Below, one piece after another: positions 44,260 to 55,090 of a stretch of DNA of 64,000 nucleotides. The translations under genes were made by a program, and so were the position numbers. Source of the stretch: Micropterix aruncella. Its lineage: Eukaryota; Arthropoda; Insecta; Lepidoptera; Micropterigidae. Position 1 is the first letter of the stretch. Every line of letters begins with the position of its first letter. The DNA lies in assembly GCA_944548615.1 (NCBI GenBank), contig OX155950.1, positions 38,699,859 to 38,763,858 on the forward strand. The letters run 5' to 3'. The notes under the pieces are model-generated. The model was not told where the DNA came from, searched no databases, and saw only the letters and a program-made list of their open reading frames with translations.

Positions 44260-45980
44260 AGGTCCTCACTAAGCAGGGATTTTGCGAAATTCAACTCCTA
44301 AGGGATTGGAAAAGGATGAAATGTTTTTTTGCGATTTTCTTAATATATTTTAATCCCTATGAAATATTAGATCTGTTTAGCTCCAAAAAAAAAACCTCAT
44401 ATAGTCTAGAAACGAAATTCAGGATATTTCCCTATATATATCTTGAAGGGAATAATCTGGATTGAAGTGATCGAAAAGTGCTAACATTTCATTCTGGCGC
44501 TTTCTTAATATATTTTAAGTCCGATTAAATATCAGATCGGTTTTACTCAAAAAAAGTTTCCCTACATAAATGCCTAAAAATCAAACTCTGGATTTTTTCC
44601 TAAACATCTATTTGACGGAATACTCGGGGTTGTAGTGTCGAGTAGGGATAAAATATTTTTTGCGGTTTTTTTAAATATATTAATCCCGGTTATATATCAT
44701 ATCACTTTTAATCAATAAAGGATCTCTATATAAATGCCTAAAAACTAATTTCAGGTTTTTATCCCTCAAAATCTCTCGTAGGGAATAATCGAGGTTTCAG
44801 TGATCGAGAAGAGCTATAATGGTTTTTCGCCATTTTCTTAATATCTCTTAAGGTCGATTGAATAAATATCAGATCTGTTTTATTTAAAAAAGGTTCCCCA
44901 AATTATTGCCTAAAAACCATACTCAGGTATTTTCCCTAAACATCTCTTAAAAGGAATATTCGTGGTTGAAGTAATCGAAAAGCGCTAAAATCTTTCTTTG
45001 CTGGTTTCCTAATAACTCTTAAGCCCGATTAAATATCAGATCGGTTATACACAAAAAAGGTTCCCTATATTTGAATGCCTACAAATTGCATTTAGGGTTT
45101 TATGTAATAATATCTTTAAGGGGAATAATCGGGAGTTAAAAATCTGATAAATATATACAGTCAATAAAGAAAAAATAAACTTATGGCAAATATTCTGCAT
45201 TTAAAATAAGGTAAAAGGTATTTACTTTTATCTTTTTTTGCGGGTTTCTTAATAACTCCTAAGCTTGATTACATATCAGATCATTTATACACAAAAAAAA
45301 TCCTATTTAAATGCATACAACTTGAATTTCGGGAATAATCGGGAGTTGAAAATCGGAAAAATATATACAGTCAATAAAGAAAAATGAAATCTACGGCAAA
45401 TGTTCCGCATTTAAAATTTGGTAATAGGTATTTACTTAGTTAATAGAGATTTCTCAAAATTCCAAACGGTCATAAAAGGGACTAACGATACCTCTATAAC
45501 CAGTTTAGCTATAAAGGTGAACGATATATAATGAGATATGTATATGACGAATTTTCAAAAGTTGACTCAAGAAGGGAATAACCGGGTGGTGATAAATGGA
45601 AAAATATAATTTGTGGCATTACGGTTTTTATATTATATAATAAGCCCGACGAAATATGAGATCGGTTATAATTGTTATATATTCCTTATACAAATACATA
45701 AAAATTGTATTGAAGATTTGGTTATATTGAAGATCCGCAAACATCTCCTTAATGAAGTAATCGGGGGAAAAGGGGAAAATATATACATTTTTTAAATAGC
45801 AAGTTTTAGGCAGAAAAGGGATTTTTTTAAATTCACTAATAGGTATTTAGGGATTCTTCGAAATTCAATCCCTAATAGGGTGAAAGGGGGGAAAACAATA
45901 TTTCAATACCCAGTTATGTTATTAAATTGAAATTCGGAGGAATACTCTTTTTTTAAATAATGAGATATGCATTTGGCGTT
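44260..45980 (+). repeat. Degenerate tandem array, unit about 165-171 bp
   Basis: An anchor of the form TTCTTAATA-x-TAA-x2-CCGATTAAATATCAGATCGG recurs with the TAA at 44,351, 44,516, 44,681, 44,849 and 45,020 (spacing 165, 165, 168, 171), then at 45,260 and 45,641. Each unit also has a TTCCC-x-ATA-x-AATGCCTA block and GGAATAATCGGG-x-GTT. Units differ by perhaps 25-35%. No frame is conserved. It is a satellite-like array that has decayed. Confidence 0.8.
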
Positions 45981-47390
45981 TTTTCCAAAATTTAATCCTG
46001 AGAAAATAAATGACCGTGAGTTGAAGGGTTGATTGGGGAGATATGTGAATTATGCGCCCCTGATGGTCTTTTTATTTCTTGCGATGACCAATTAATGATG
46101 CCTACATACCAAATTTTAGCTCACGAATTAAGCAGTGGGCGCTATCGTGGAGGAACACACACAGACAGACTTCAATCTGCTAAGTCTTAATCGTCTCAAT
46201 CGTCTTGAACAAAATTTTAGCGCGTTCAAATTAATTTCCCTCGTCGCTGGTTGATGGGCTATGCAAGTAAAGTAATACCGTCCTGTCTTAATTTTCCTTT
46301 CGTACAAGATGCCAGCCAACGGGCGACCCACGCGGCGTAGGGCGGCCAAAGTTTGGGCGGTCGGGTGGACTTTCGACGCATCCTACTGACCGCGTGATAT
46401 ATTGCGCGAATCGGCCGCTTGACGGATTTATTCCAGAGGCCTTCGGAGAACATTCTCGGAAGAAGCCGCAAGAAATACAGACGACTTATTTAGCCCGCTT
46501 CATTGTGAGTAACGGCCCAACTTTGCGCCGACGAATCCCGCCGAACTTTCATAATACTCGCTGAGTGGAAATACTTAGCACGAAACGAAGTATTCTTTCG
46601 GCTTATGCCAGATGAAAAGAGCTTAGTTCGTCGCGGGCACAATAAAGCATTTCGTTTGATTGAATGTAGCTCGCCTAAGACCTCTACCGAAATTCAGGGG
46701 TGACGAAGCTGAAATGGTAGCAGTACTTCTACAAATCAAGAATAATTTAATACGGTATGCTCGGACAAAATAGGCTTTAATAATCCAGGACTCGCGCCCC
46801 ATTTTCAGACGTAGTTAGTCTAACCCGGGCAAAAACAACCCATGATTTAAGGCGACACGATACCTGGGAACGACCATATATGAAGAACTCTTGTTTCATA
46901 ATATTTTTGAAAAATATAAGCACTAATTTAAAAACTTTCTAAGCGAATCCCTTGATAAGGAACCAATTTATAGTTTAGACTCAAAAAAGTTGCTCATTGC
47001 CTTGAACATTCAGGCTTTAAACTGATTTCGAAAACTTTCAGGCGTGATTTCTTCTACAATGTCAGCGTTAAGTGTGTTTTATTTTAATTTAATTATATTG
47101 GCTGGTTATTACTCCCATGTGGTTTAGCCACATTCTTAATTATGTAGTAAGTTAATTAATATTAATTAAAACGTGACAGCGCTCTGAGTTACGCTAAACA
47201 TGCTTTACTATTAACACCCTTAGTCACCACTGCGCAAAGAGATTTTGACTGTGAGCTCTGCGATCGAACGTTTAGTATCCGCCTGCTTGCCAGCGCGTAC
47301 GCACGTCGAATCTGTGCCTGAAACTTAATCAAGAGTGACCCCGCCTATTTTTCGCGGGTCCGCTCATTTCAGATATTTTTATCAAATATT
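45981..47390. other. Non-coding stretch, partly CpG-rich
   Basis: 46,290-46,700 is GC- and CpG-rich compared with both flanks and has no recognised coding frame. A CAGCTCAATCGG-type motif block lies at 46,112-46,172. The rest is AT-rich. Confidence 0.4.
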
Positions 47391-47398
47391 ATGGCTTA

Positions 47399-48775
47399 TC
47401 AATTTTCGAAGGAAAAGCTATTGGCTATTGAGACCCTAGCGGTGTGGGCCGTGGCACCATCCTGCTGAAAGTAAGTCCTATTGTTATAGCCAGCATACCG
47501 ATGTAGCTCCGAAGTAAAAAAGTTTTCCAGCATGGCGCAGTAGCGCTCTGAAGTTACGGTCTCACGATTGCCTAAAAAATAAGGCCCAATTATGCGATTG
47601 CCAGAAATGGCGCACCAAACAGTCGTCTTTTCACTATGCAAGGGCTTTTGATGCACTATGCAAGGGCTTTTGAATTGCTCTCCCTCCAATAGCGCAGATA
47701 ATGCTTGTTGACGTACCCATTAAGTGAAAATGCGCCTCGTCATCAAAAACAATATTATTTGAACGCCTAGGTGTAGAAAATCGTTCCAGAATAACTCTTG
47801 CGTAATTCTGCCTTCGTAGTTATTGCCCCTTTTTAATTCCTGAATGATTTGCAGCTTGTAAGGTTGCAATTTTATTTTTTCGTGTGATCTTGTGAATATA
47901 CTTTTTTTGACGCTCGTTGATGATGTAATCTTTCGTTTAGATTTCCGTGGATTTCGTAAAATTTCCATTCTCACACAATCTGCGTTTCCCGGAGTCGAAA
48001 CCGAAGTTGAAGTTCCAGGCCGAGGCTCATTACCGGCTGATCCTGTTTCTTTGAACTTTTTTAGCCATGTCCATATCAACTGATTCGACAGGCCATCCTT
48101 TATTCTTCGGATGTATCACATTGTTTTTTTTTAATGTTTTTTATTTATTTATTTATTTGGTAATTTACAATTATCTACAGTAAATGAACATATAAAATTA
48201 CAATATCATAGCCGAGAATCCAGTTGCAAAAAACTGATAACGTGTTATGCCAGAAACTGTTGCCAGTGATCCTATTTTAATGTCGCCTAACTAGGCAATA
48301 GCCTGTTCTAAGGTGGACATTTAAATTGTTGTAAATATATTATAAACCAATATTAAAAACTAAGTAATGAAGAATATAGAAAATTGGGGGAGTGTATACA
48401 CTAAGACTTATTATTAATTCATACGAGCTGGAAAATTCAACATAAAATTCATATTATAAAATTGAAATTGATAAAATAAAATTGTTAACCTTTACATAAT
48501 CATAAAAAAAATCACAATTGGCTAGTATTTAGATAATCATAATTGCTTAAAAAGAGTTATATAGTCAAACCTATTTATAAAAATTAGTAAAAAATAAAAT
48601 AAAATAAATTAAATTATTGTTCCCAAAATAAGCCTCAACTGCAATAGCGCGGTGCGCACCTGTCCACTGACTCATGGAGACTAAATAACCCGCAACCTTC
48701 ACGCGCTAAACGACAGTCCGCTTTCCTCCCTACTGCGCCTCTAGTCGATGCAAGCTTAGTTTGGAGTGTAAAATC
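47399..48775 (-). pseudogene. Mariner-like transposase, split by a LINE
   Basis: Minus strand, in order: SMSQWTGAHRAIAVEAYF (48,690 to about 48,625), a LINE insertion, then IWTWLKKFKETGSAGNEPRP, RNPRKSKRKI, LQPYKLQIIQEL, CIVHQKPLHSEKTTVWCAIS, NRIIGPYFLGN and FQQDGATAHTARVSI. The last block contains the second catalytic Asp of the DDE/D triad. The end, with the third acidic residue, is missing. This is a DUF4817-type mariner-like transposase with several frameshifts. The family is the same type as the fragment at 25,935-26,260. Terminal repeats were not found. Confidence 0.85.
48125..48620 (-). mobile_element. LINE 3' end inserted in the mariner-like transposase
   Basis: Non-coding segment with an (AAAT)n-type tail at the low-coordinate side (48,142-48,162 on the + strand as TTTATTTATTTATTTA). 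The motif CCTTAGAACAGGC and TAGTTAGGCGAC on the minus strand equals that in the 3' UTR of the LINE at 21,540-25,930. The transposase reading resumes on both sides, with ACAAT near each junction as a likely short target duplication. A 5'-truncated insertion. Confidence 0.75.
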
Positions 48776-49244
48776 TGCCGGCGTATTACTCTTTTTTACT
48801 CGGCGTATTAACGCTGTATTTATTACTCTCTCGTTTTAAATATAGCTAAGCACGTACCGTGCACTCCAGACATCTCACACGACAGCCAGACGTACAGCTA
48901 GGTGTACGTGTCACTGAGGTAAGTGCCCAATTTTTTTTAATATTTTTTTAAAAAGCGAAAAACTTTTATTTCAAGAGCATAATATGGTCATATGCCAAAG
49001 CTATTTTAGGCTGATTTAAAAGAAATCAACTGATTCGTTTTAATTAAAAAGTTTCTGATTAACTTAATTATAATAATAAAATTGCTAATATATAATTTCA
49101 ATATTAGATTTGTGATAAAAGTGAAAGTTATATATTTTTAGTTCAATTTTGAGAAAGTTTATAATTATACTCTTTTTTAAATAATTAATATCAACTAGTA
49201 CAAAAACATTGTACCTGTTGTTCCATGTATATATAACTAGCTGA
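48776..49244. other. AT-rich non-coding stretch
   Basis: A splice-donor-like GAGGTAAGTG occurs at 48,916-48,925, but no exon can be supported. Nothing else recognised. Confidence 0.3.
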
Positions 49245-49510
49245 CCCGTGCCCACTTCGTTGGGCGGTAAAACTTAGTGTGTCGATTGCCTTATTACCGC
49301 CCACTTCGTTGGGCGGTAATAAGTGTGTCGATTGAATCGATTAGAAGAAATTGGCATGAGTCACCGGCTGCGGCTGCATTAATTACCGAAATTAGATGGA
49401 ATTTAATGGCTGTACATATATATAGAATCGACTGTGTTTGCGTTTATGAATTTCTTTAGAATCTATTTCTTTTGTTGACTTGATATGTAGGACGAAGTCT
49501 CTACAAGCTC
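49245..49510 (+). repeat. Dispersed repeat S, copy 2
   Basis: Starts ACTAGCTGACCCGTGCCC near 49,237, a common lepidopteran repeat start. The block GCCCACTTCGTTGGGCGGTA then occurs at 49,250 and again near 49,300, each able to form a small hairpin. From 49,317 it matches repeat S copy 1. Confidence 0.8.
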
Positions 49511-49679
49511 ATCAGAGCCTCGCTCGGCCTCACTGCTTTTGGCGGTGAAACACCAAGCGAGACGACAATAGCTGATTTGCAAGACCCAAACGCGGTCGTG
49601 TTATTCTTGGTAACGTATTTCGTGAAGGTCGCCTGGATATCCCTGTCAACAACCAAAACATCGATACTGTGCGTTATTT

Positions 49680-49880
49680 GATCGAACCCCTCCCTCCCCC
49701 CCTACCACAAACTCAAGGCTAACTCTCCCCCCTGCCGACCCTTAAGATAGTGATTGTGTCAAATGGTTACGATAGCAAATACTGTATATTTGTAGTATTT
49801 TCGTGGTAATAAATGCATTTTTACAACATGATCGTATTTTATTAAATATGGCGGTTTTATATGATATATTCCAAAAATAA
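49680..49880 (+). repeat. C-rich repeat Q, copy 3
   Basis: C-rich start (49,684-49,700) and GTGATTGTGTCAAATGGTTA, CGTATTTTATTAAATATGGC match copy 2. About 200 bp. Confidence 0.6.
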
Positions 49881-50019
49881 TTACAAGACAGAATAACCAA
49901 TGAGTTGTAATATTAACACTTAAAAATAGAGCAAACCCAAATAACATACCTCGATGAAATGAAAAAGCAGACTAACTTGCTAAGACGGGAGCAAAGGGAA
50001 CGTTGTATGGCCCTGAACC

Positions 50020-50385
50020 TTGCTGTGGCGCACCAAAAAGTCTTGCAAACCTAATGCTCAAACAAATATGTTTAGAACAATCCGTCAACCACTGGAACAA
50101 CACGCCAGAGTTGAATCAATGGCCTACGACCCTAAGACGGCCCGTGAGGCCTTCTCGTTAAATAGGAACAATCTACTCATACTATTGACGGCGCTCACAG
50201 GGCATTGTAGCCTGAACAAACATATGTACAAACTCAAGCTCCGAGACACAAAAATGTGCAGGTTCTGCCAAGGGGCAGAGGAAACTCCCCTGCACCTCAT
50301 GTTCGAGTCTGGCCCGCTGATGCGTAAAAGATACATCCACTTGGGTTTTGGGTGGTCATTACCTCTAACCTGAGGAGATAAAACA
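50020..50385 (+). pseudogene. LINE ORF2 C-terminal fragment with zinc tail
   Basis: The frame reads AREAFSLNRNNLLILLTALT, GHCSLNKHMYKLKLRD, then CRFCQGAEETPLHLMFES. GH-x-LN-H followed by C-x2-C-x8-H is the C-terminal signature of R1/LOA/I-type LINE ORF2 proteins, placed after RT and often RNase H. The final Cys of the zinc tail, normally in a CEC context, is replaced (FES). Upstream RT is absent through truncation. The copy at 59,091-59,300 on the minus strand has the same peptide with a stop after HLM. Confidence 0.8.
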
Positions 50386-50417
50386 ATCTGGTGCCAAAAG
50401 CCTGTTGCGGTTCTTAA

Positions 50418-52838
50418 CCCATTTTGGCCCAGACGGGCAGTTTTTGACCCCTGTACTAGAATAGTTATTTCTATGAAACTAGGTACAATAAAAAATATTT
50501 GTTGATATGTATCTATTCTCTGGAATGTTGGCTATAATTTATGGGTATCGATAACTTTGGCCCCTACCGACCCCTCCCCCCACCCCCTTATTTCTGAAAG
50601 TCTCCAAAAAGGCCTTTCTTGAATATATTTTTTTTTTAATAAAAATATTTGAAATAATTACAATAAAAATAGTTTCATGTAGCCAAAGGATGGTACTGTC
50701 GATATATGTATAAAGAATCCACCGCGTGGCTGCCATATTTGTGTTACCGGACGTAGAAAACGCATGGGTAGTTTATGACCCCTTGGGCCGATGTGTTAAT
50801 ACTTTTCGGACATTTTGACAGATTTAACGAAAAGAAGCCAATTTTACCGCGCAATTGATTCTGTTCGCTGTTAAATTATTTGTTTCTGTATTTAATCTAC
50901 TTATTCTACTCCTGTTTCTATCCGACAAAAGATGACACTGATCGTAAATTAGCGCGTGTTGCCGACGGGTGAATAAAATTAGGTGGGGTGAAATAATTGT
51001 TTGAAAATATATATCTACAGACATACTGAAGAGTCATTACTGTTTTAATTATACAATAAAAGTTTCTAGATCTTGAGTGCTCTAGCTATTGCAGTAGTGC
51101 GGAACATAGCAATCAAGAGTGTTTTGGATTGACATCTGCATTTGTAAGTATAATTATTATGAATTAAACGAAAATTGTTTATCTGTAACATGAATTGAAA
51201 GAGAAATAGAGTGAAATAACAGCGATTAGTGATTGCGATATGATATGATGAAATTATTATAATGTGTTTTGCTTATGCACAGAAAATGAGGCGACATAAG
51301 GCGATCACAATCGATGAAATTATGACGATATTACAACAATCATCTGATGAAGAGGATGAGATGACGACTGCAGTGCATCGCTCAGCCGATGTGAATGTGG
51401 TGTACGTGCCACCTGACGTAGATGAGGCAAGCGACCAGGAAACAATAAACGACGAGATTATTAAAGGCGAAAGGCGACGAGATTATTAAAGAGTATGGTC
51501 GAAATAGAATATGAGACGGCGGCGGCGGACACGGCTGGCTACGAATCGGAAGAGTATGAGGAGGATGAACCAATGCAGTCGTCGAAAAAAATCAAATCTC
51601 TGGCCAAATACGGTCGTACGACTTGGCGGAAGCGTGTCTTTCAATATTCCAAGGACATTGACGCATACCAAATCGAAGGCATCGCAAGGCAATTAGCTGG
51701 AAAATCGCCAGCAAAATTGTTCAGCCTTTTTCTTGATTCTCTATTGGTCGCTTGAACCGGGCCTGGGTGTCCCGACCCGATTGTGCGCGGTGCAATGCCT
51801 CGATGCCTGATGTTGTACTCAAGTTGTTGGAGAACGTTTCATCGCCCTCCGCTCATCGGATTTCTTTCGACAACTTTCCACTTCGTTTCACCTCATGTGC
51901 CTTCTAAGCGATAGTCGATTTTTTTCAATAGGAACAGTTCGAGTAACCTGCATTGATGGAGCCAAGTTACCCGATAAACTCAAATAAGGAGAGTGTAAAA
52001 CATTATATTAGGCGGAAAAGAAACTCTTTGTGGACCGGTGGCGAGATAATGCGCTCGCCACAGCACAGCGTTATGATCGCACTCAAAAGAAATATGTAAA
52101 CATCAATCAATGTTCCCCGAATGATCAAGGAATGATAGATCAATCAAGGCATGGGAGGCGTCGAACTCCACGACAACGCCTTGGGGAATTATCGTATTGG
52201 AATCCGCAGCAAAAAATGCTGGTGGCCACTTTTAACAAATACGCTCTCGAACATGGTGGTAAATGCCTGGAAGTTGCATTGCTTGGTGGCACAAAGCGAG
52301 GTGAATAAACCGATGTCCTAACTGAAATTTCGATCCGAAGTAACTCAAGCTCTTTTGTCGGCGGACAAGCCTGCTATGGATGATGTTCCTGCTTCAATAG
52401 TGCCACCACAATTACCCAATCAGAATGCATCACGCCATTTTCCGAGTCAACGCGAGAAGGGCATTCCACCACTTCGATGCAAATTTTGTAAAAAAACCAA
52501 AACTCCCTTTATTTGTATCAAATGCGATGTTAATTTGCATCGAAAATGTTTTGATAAATATTTCATGCATAAATAATGTTCTTAAATAAACATTTTGTAA
52601 AAATAATCACTAATATTGCTTTCTAATAAACATTTCTCTTCTTGTTCAATAAAACTATGTATTTCATTTATTTATATGTATTGGCCCAAGGGGTCATAAA
52701 ATACCCCTGTCTTATCGGGAAAACCGTATGAGATAGCCGGAAAATTTCAACGGAATTTTCTTGATTAGCCCTAAATTAACCTAGGTTCCAAAATTCAACT
52801 AAAAATTCAAACGGAATCTGGTACCGGGCCAAAATGGG
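50418..52838 (+). mobile_element. piggyBac-like transposon at a TTAA site
   Basis: The 2,421-bp element starts CCCATTTTGGCCC and ends with the exact reverse complement GGGCCAAAATGGG; TTAA stands at 50,414-50,417 and 52,839-52,842. TTAA duplication and terminal repeats starting CCC are hallmarks of piggyBac. Subterminal TTTATGACCCCTTGGGCC (50,772-50,789) recurs inverted at 52,683-52,700. Transposase coding remnants are inside on the + strand. The uninterrupted LINE at 58,855-59,329 shows the empty site. Confidence 0.95.
51262..52576 (+). pseudogene. Decayed piggyBac-like transposase
   Basis: Pieces in order: an acidic N terminus (ITIDEIMTILQQSSDEEDEM at 51,316 and further acidic runs at 51,495-51,580), WRKRVFQYSKDID, a poorly preserved middle, DRWRDNALATAQRYDRTQKK, and a C-terminal cysteine-rich domain RCKFCKKTKTPFICIKCDVN then LHRKCFDKYF. 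The last is the C-x2-C, C-x2-C, H-x3-C finger that closes piggyBac transposases and binds the element's ends. Only about 270 bases separate the N-terminal and DRW parts, so most of the catalytic domain is deleted. A 25-bp duplication at 51,451-51,500 also shifts the frame. Not functional; movement must have used another copy's enzyme or predates the decay. Confidence 0.85.
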
Positions 52839-52985
52839 TTAAATGACACGAGGCTTAGCGCAGAACTATAGAAGGTGGCGAACACAATAGATCAGCAATG
52901 GTCGCAGTGTTACAAGGCTCGTAAAGACCTTAGAAAAGCCCCACACAACAAATAAATAAAAAAATTAAAAAAAACATACCTCGAT

Positions 52986-53412
52986 TAACTAAACAATCGT
53001 TTTTTTGCGCTGCTTCTAAACACGTGCCGACAGGCGAACAGGGTGGCTGCCGCAAGGTGAAAGAGGCGCAGGGTTATTTTTTTAATTCATCCTCCCGAGA
53101 GTGTCCGATGAAGGCAGTATTACTGCCTTTAACACCCTATCCATAAATTAAATTAAATAATAATAAATATTATACATTTATATTACGGGTTTTTAACGGC
53201 TTTGCAATATGCATAATTTAACGACTACGTTTAATATAACACGTGTCACATTTTCACACGAATTTTTGTCTGACATCATTAACAATATACGTAACAACAA
53301 ATTGAAGTGTGTCTCTCCTCATCAGCGATAAATTATTTTCTTTCATTCCACGAACCGTATATTCTTAGGTACTTTTGAACATGTTTATTTTTGAACATGT
53401 CAGAATATTGGG
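52986..53412. other. Non-coding stretch
   Basis: No recognised element; AAGGCAGTATTACTGCCTT at 53,113-53,131 can form a small hairpin. Confidence 0.35.
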
Positions 53413-53480
53413 TATATAAACAGCGATATTTCCTGTATAAAATCACTCTTTTCACTTGATCTAACAACGATGGTAAGCGT
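53413..53480 (+). promoter_or_regulatory. Candidate TATA/initiator promoter followed by ATG and splice donor
   Basis: TATATAAA at 53,413-53,420 is followed 24-25 bases later by ATCACT (53,442-53,447), a spacing that fits an insect TATA/initiator pair. At 53,470 comes ATGGTAAGCG, an ATG directly followed by a consensus 5' splice site. Very short first coding exons are usual in insect cuticle and chorion genes. No second exon could be identified, so the gene, if any, is unknown. Confidence 0.3.
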
Positions 53481-54902
53481 CTCTGTGTACATTAATTAAT
53501 ATATAATAAATATTTATTAAATATTAATATTTGTGTTTATCTACTCTCTGTCTGGCTGAGGTAAAAATCGACTCAAGATTGGGAACCTGGTCTTCGCACA
53601 GCATCATAAACGGGAGACCAGGCCACTCTGAATAGGTTTCTACAATATTATATTTTTGTTCGCGTATATAGCAACGCTGATTGATGTACAATAGGTATTA
53701 ATTGAATGTAGGAGGCATCTGGGATAGTTAGCGGTGAATCAGCCAATTAAAACTCAGCAGACAGATGAAAACTTTTCCACTTAACTAGCGGCCGTTGATT
53801 ACGTCACTTGATTGGACTCGAGTCTCTATCTCCTTTATATCAATAATATGCCTTAGCAGAATCTGATATAGGTATGTACTTATTATGTGATTGTTTATTA
53901 CGATATAGGCGATTATATCAAATAGACGGTCCTTATGTGTACTCCGCTATCTCGCATTTTGAGGCAATGAAATGATTCGAGGAGACATTGGATCGATGAA
54001 AACCAACAGAAAAATGGGGGCCTCTGCTCTGAGGAGCTTTGCGGAGAAAAGTGATAAATGGAAAATAGGAAATTATAAATTATAAATGGTTAAGAGAAGG
54101 ATTGGTCGCTGAGATAAAAACATCCAAAACTACCCCAAAACAAGAAAAAAAAATAAAAACGCTTCTGCCATTGCAAAAGGTGAAAGAGCATAATGTTTTG
54201 TATCAGTATTTGGTAAAACGAAATTTAATTGACGGAAGCTCCGATATCACTATAAACTGTTATCACTATAAACATCCAGTGCTTATAGACGATCACGCAT
54301 TGTGTGAGTCAGTGGATGGTCTTTGTTCAAGGCCTGTGACGTATTCAGCTGGGTAATTGCTTTTTAGCGGATCTTCATGTGATTCAGGTCCATTGGACCA
54401 GGCTTTCCTAGTGTGGCGTTATAGCAGGTAGGCAGGTATCTCGTGACGATCGCACACATCTCGTGACGCGTCAGATAGCCTCGCGCTGGCCGCCGCCACC
54501 GCGTTGCCCTCGGTTCTAATCAATATTGGTATCTAATCAATATGGTATCTAATCAATATTGGTTAGGGCGCTCCGCGCTATGCTAACTTTGTAATATTTA
54601 TTCATTATTATCTTAATTGTTTTACGAGATAATGTCATAATGTTATAATATTTCAAATTTCAATGCGATCATTTTACAGTTATTCTTTTTACGATCCGTA
54701 TAGTAGTTTAAAAGTTATGGTCGTTTTTTCTCAAGGCCATCGACTTCACGCGCAAAACTGTCCCGGGCAGAAGTGACGACTAAATTTTTACCCCGTGATT
54801 AGAGGGGTTAAATAATAAAACGTTTTTTTATTAAATATTTGTGGTTTATTTATTTATTTATATAGATAACTCTATATTTTCGAAATGTACTCATTCACTT
54901 AG
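53481..54902. other. Non-coding stretch with small repeats
   Basis: CTAATCAATATTGGTAT is repeated three times at 54,517-54,565. 54,590-54,735 resembles 34,290-34,440. The 84-codon frame at 54,102-54,356 has no recognised domain. The rest is AT-rich. Confidence 0.4.
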
Positions 54903-55090
54903 ACGTACTGATAGCCACGTTGACACCGGTTCTCCTCGTTGTTACCGAAGTTAAGCAGCGTTGGGCGCGGTCAATACTTGGATGGGTGACCGCCCGAGTG
55001 TATGACTGCGTGATACTATAAATGTCCACCTAAAATAGGCAACAAGGCGGGTTCCACAAAAAGGCACATGCCTTGTGGGTAAAAATTTAA
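54903..55090 (+). repeat. 5S-rRNA-derived SINE (or 5S pseudogene)
   Basis: 54,912-55,010 follows the 5S rRNA gene: CACCGGTTCTC, then ACCGAAGTTAAGCAGCG, TTGGGCGCGGTCA and TACTTGGATGGGTGACCGCC, covering the internal pol III control region. The 5' stem is altered and 3' pairing is lost, so it is not a working 5S gene. A non-5S tail follows (AATGTCCACCTAAAATAGGC and further), ending in an A-rich run near 55,090. A tail after a 5S head is the layout of SINE3-type elements. Confidence 0.8.

Larger units (their letters stand above)
49956..52972 (+). mobile_element. 5'-truncated R1/I-like LINE with 13-bp target duplication, split by piggyBac
   Basis: AACATACCTCGAT lies at 49,943-49,955 and again at 52,973-52,985. 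Between them are 462 bases of LINE, a 2.4-kb piggyBac-like element, and 130 bases of LINE 3' UTR with an A-rich tail. Joining the two LINE parts across the single TTAA gives the same order as the uninterrupted copy at 58,855-59,329 on the minus strand. Confidence 0.9.

Noticed and set aside
44260..45980. CRISPR-like array
   Set aside because: Units are long and diverged without constant short repeats and unique spacers, and the DNA is animal.
48838..48925. Host 5' exon ending in GAGGTAAGTG
   Set aside because: Only a donor-like word is present; no convincing promoter or coding sequence.
54912..55020. Functional 5S rRNA gene
   Set aside because: Terminal stem is altered, several substitutions are present, and a SINE-like tail follows instead of a T-run terminator.
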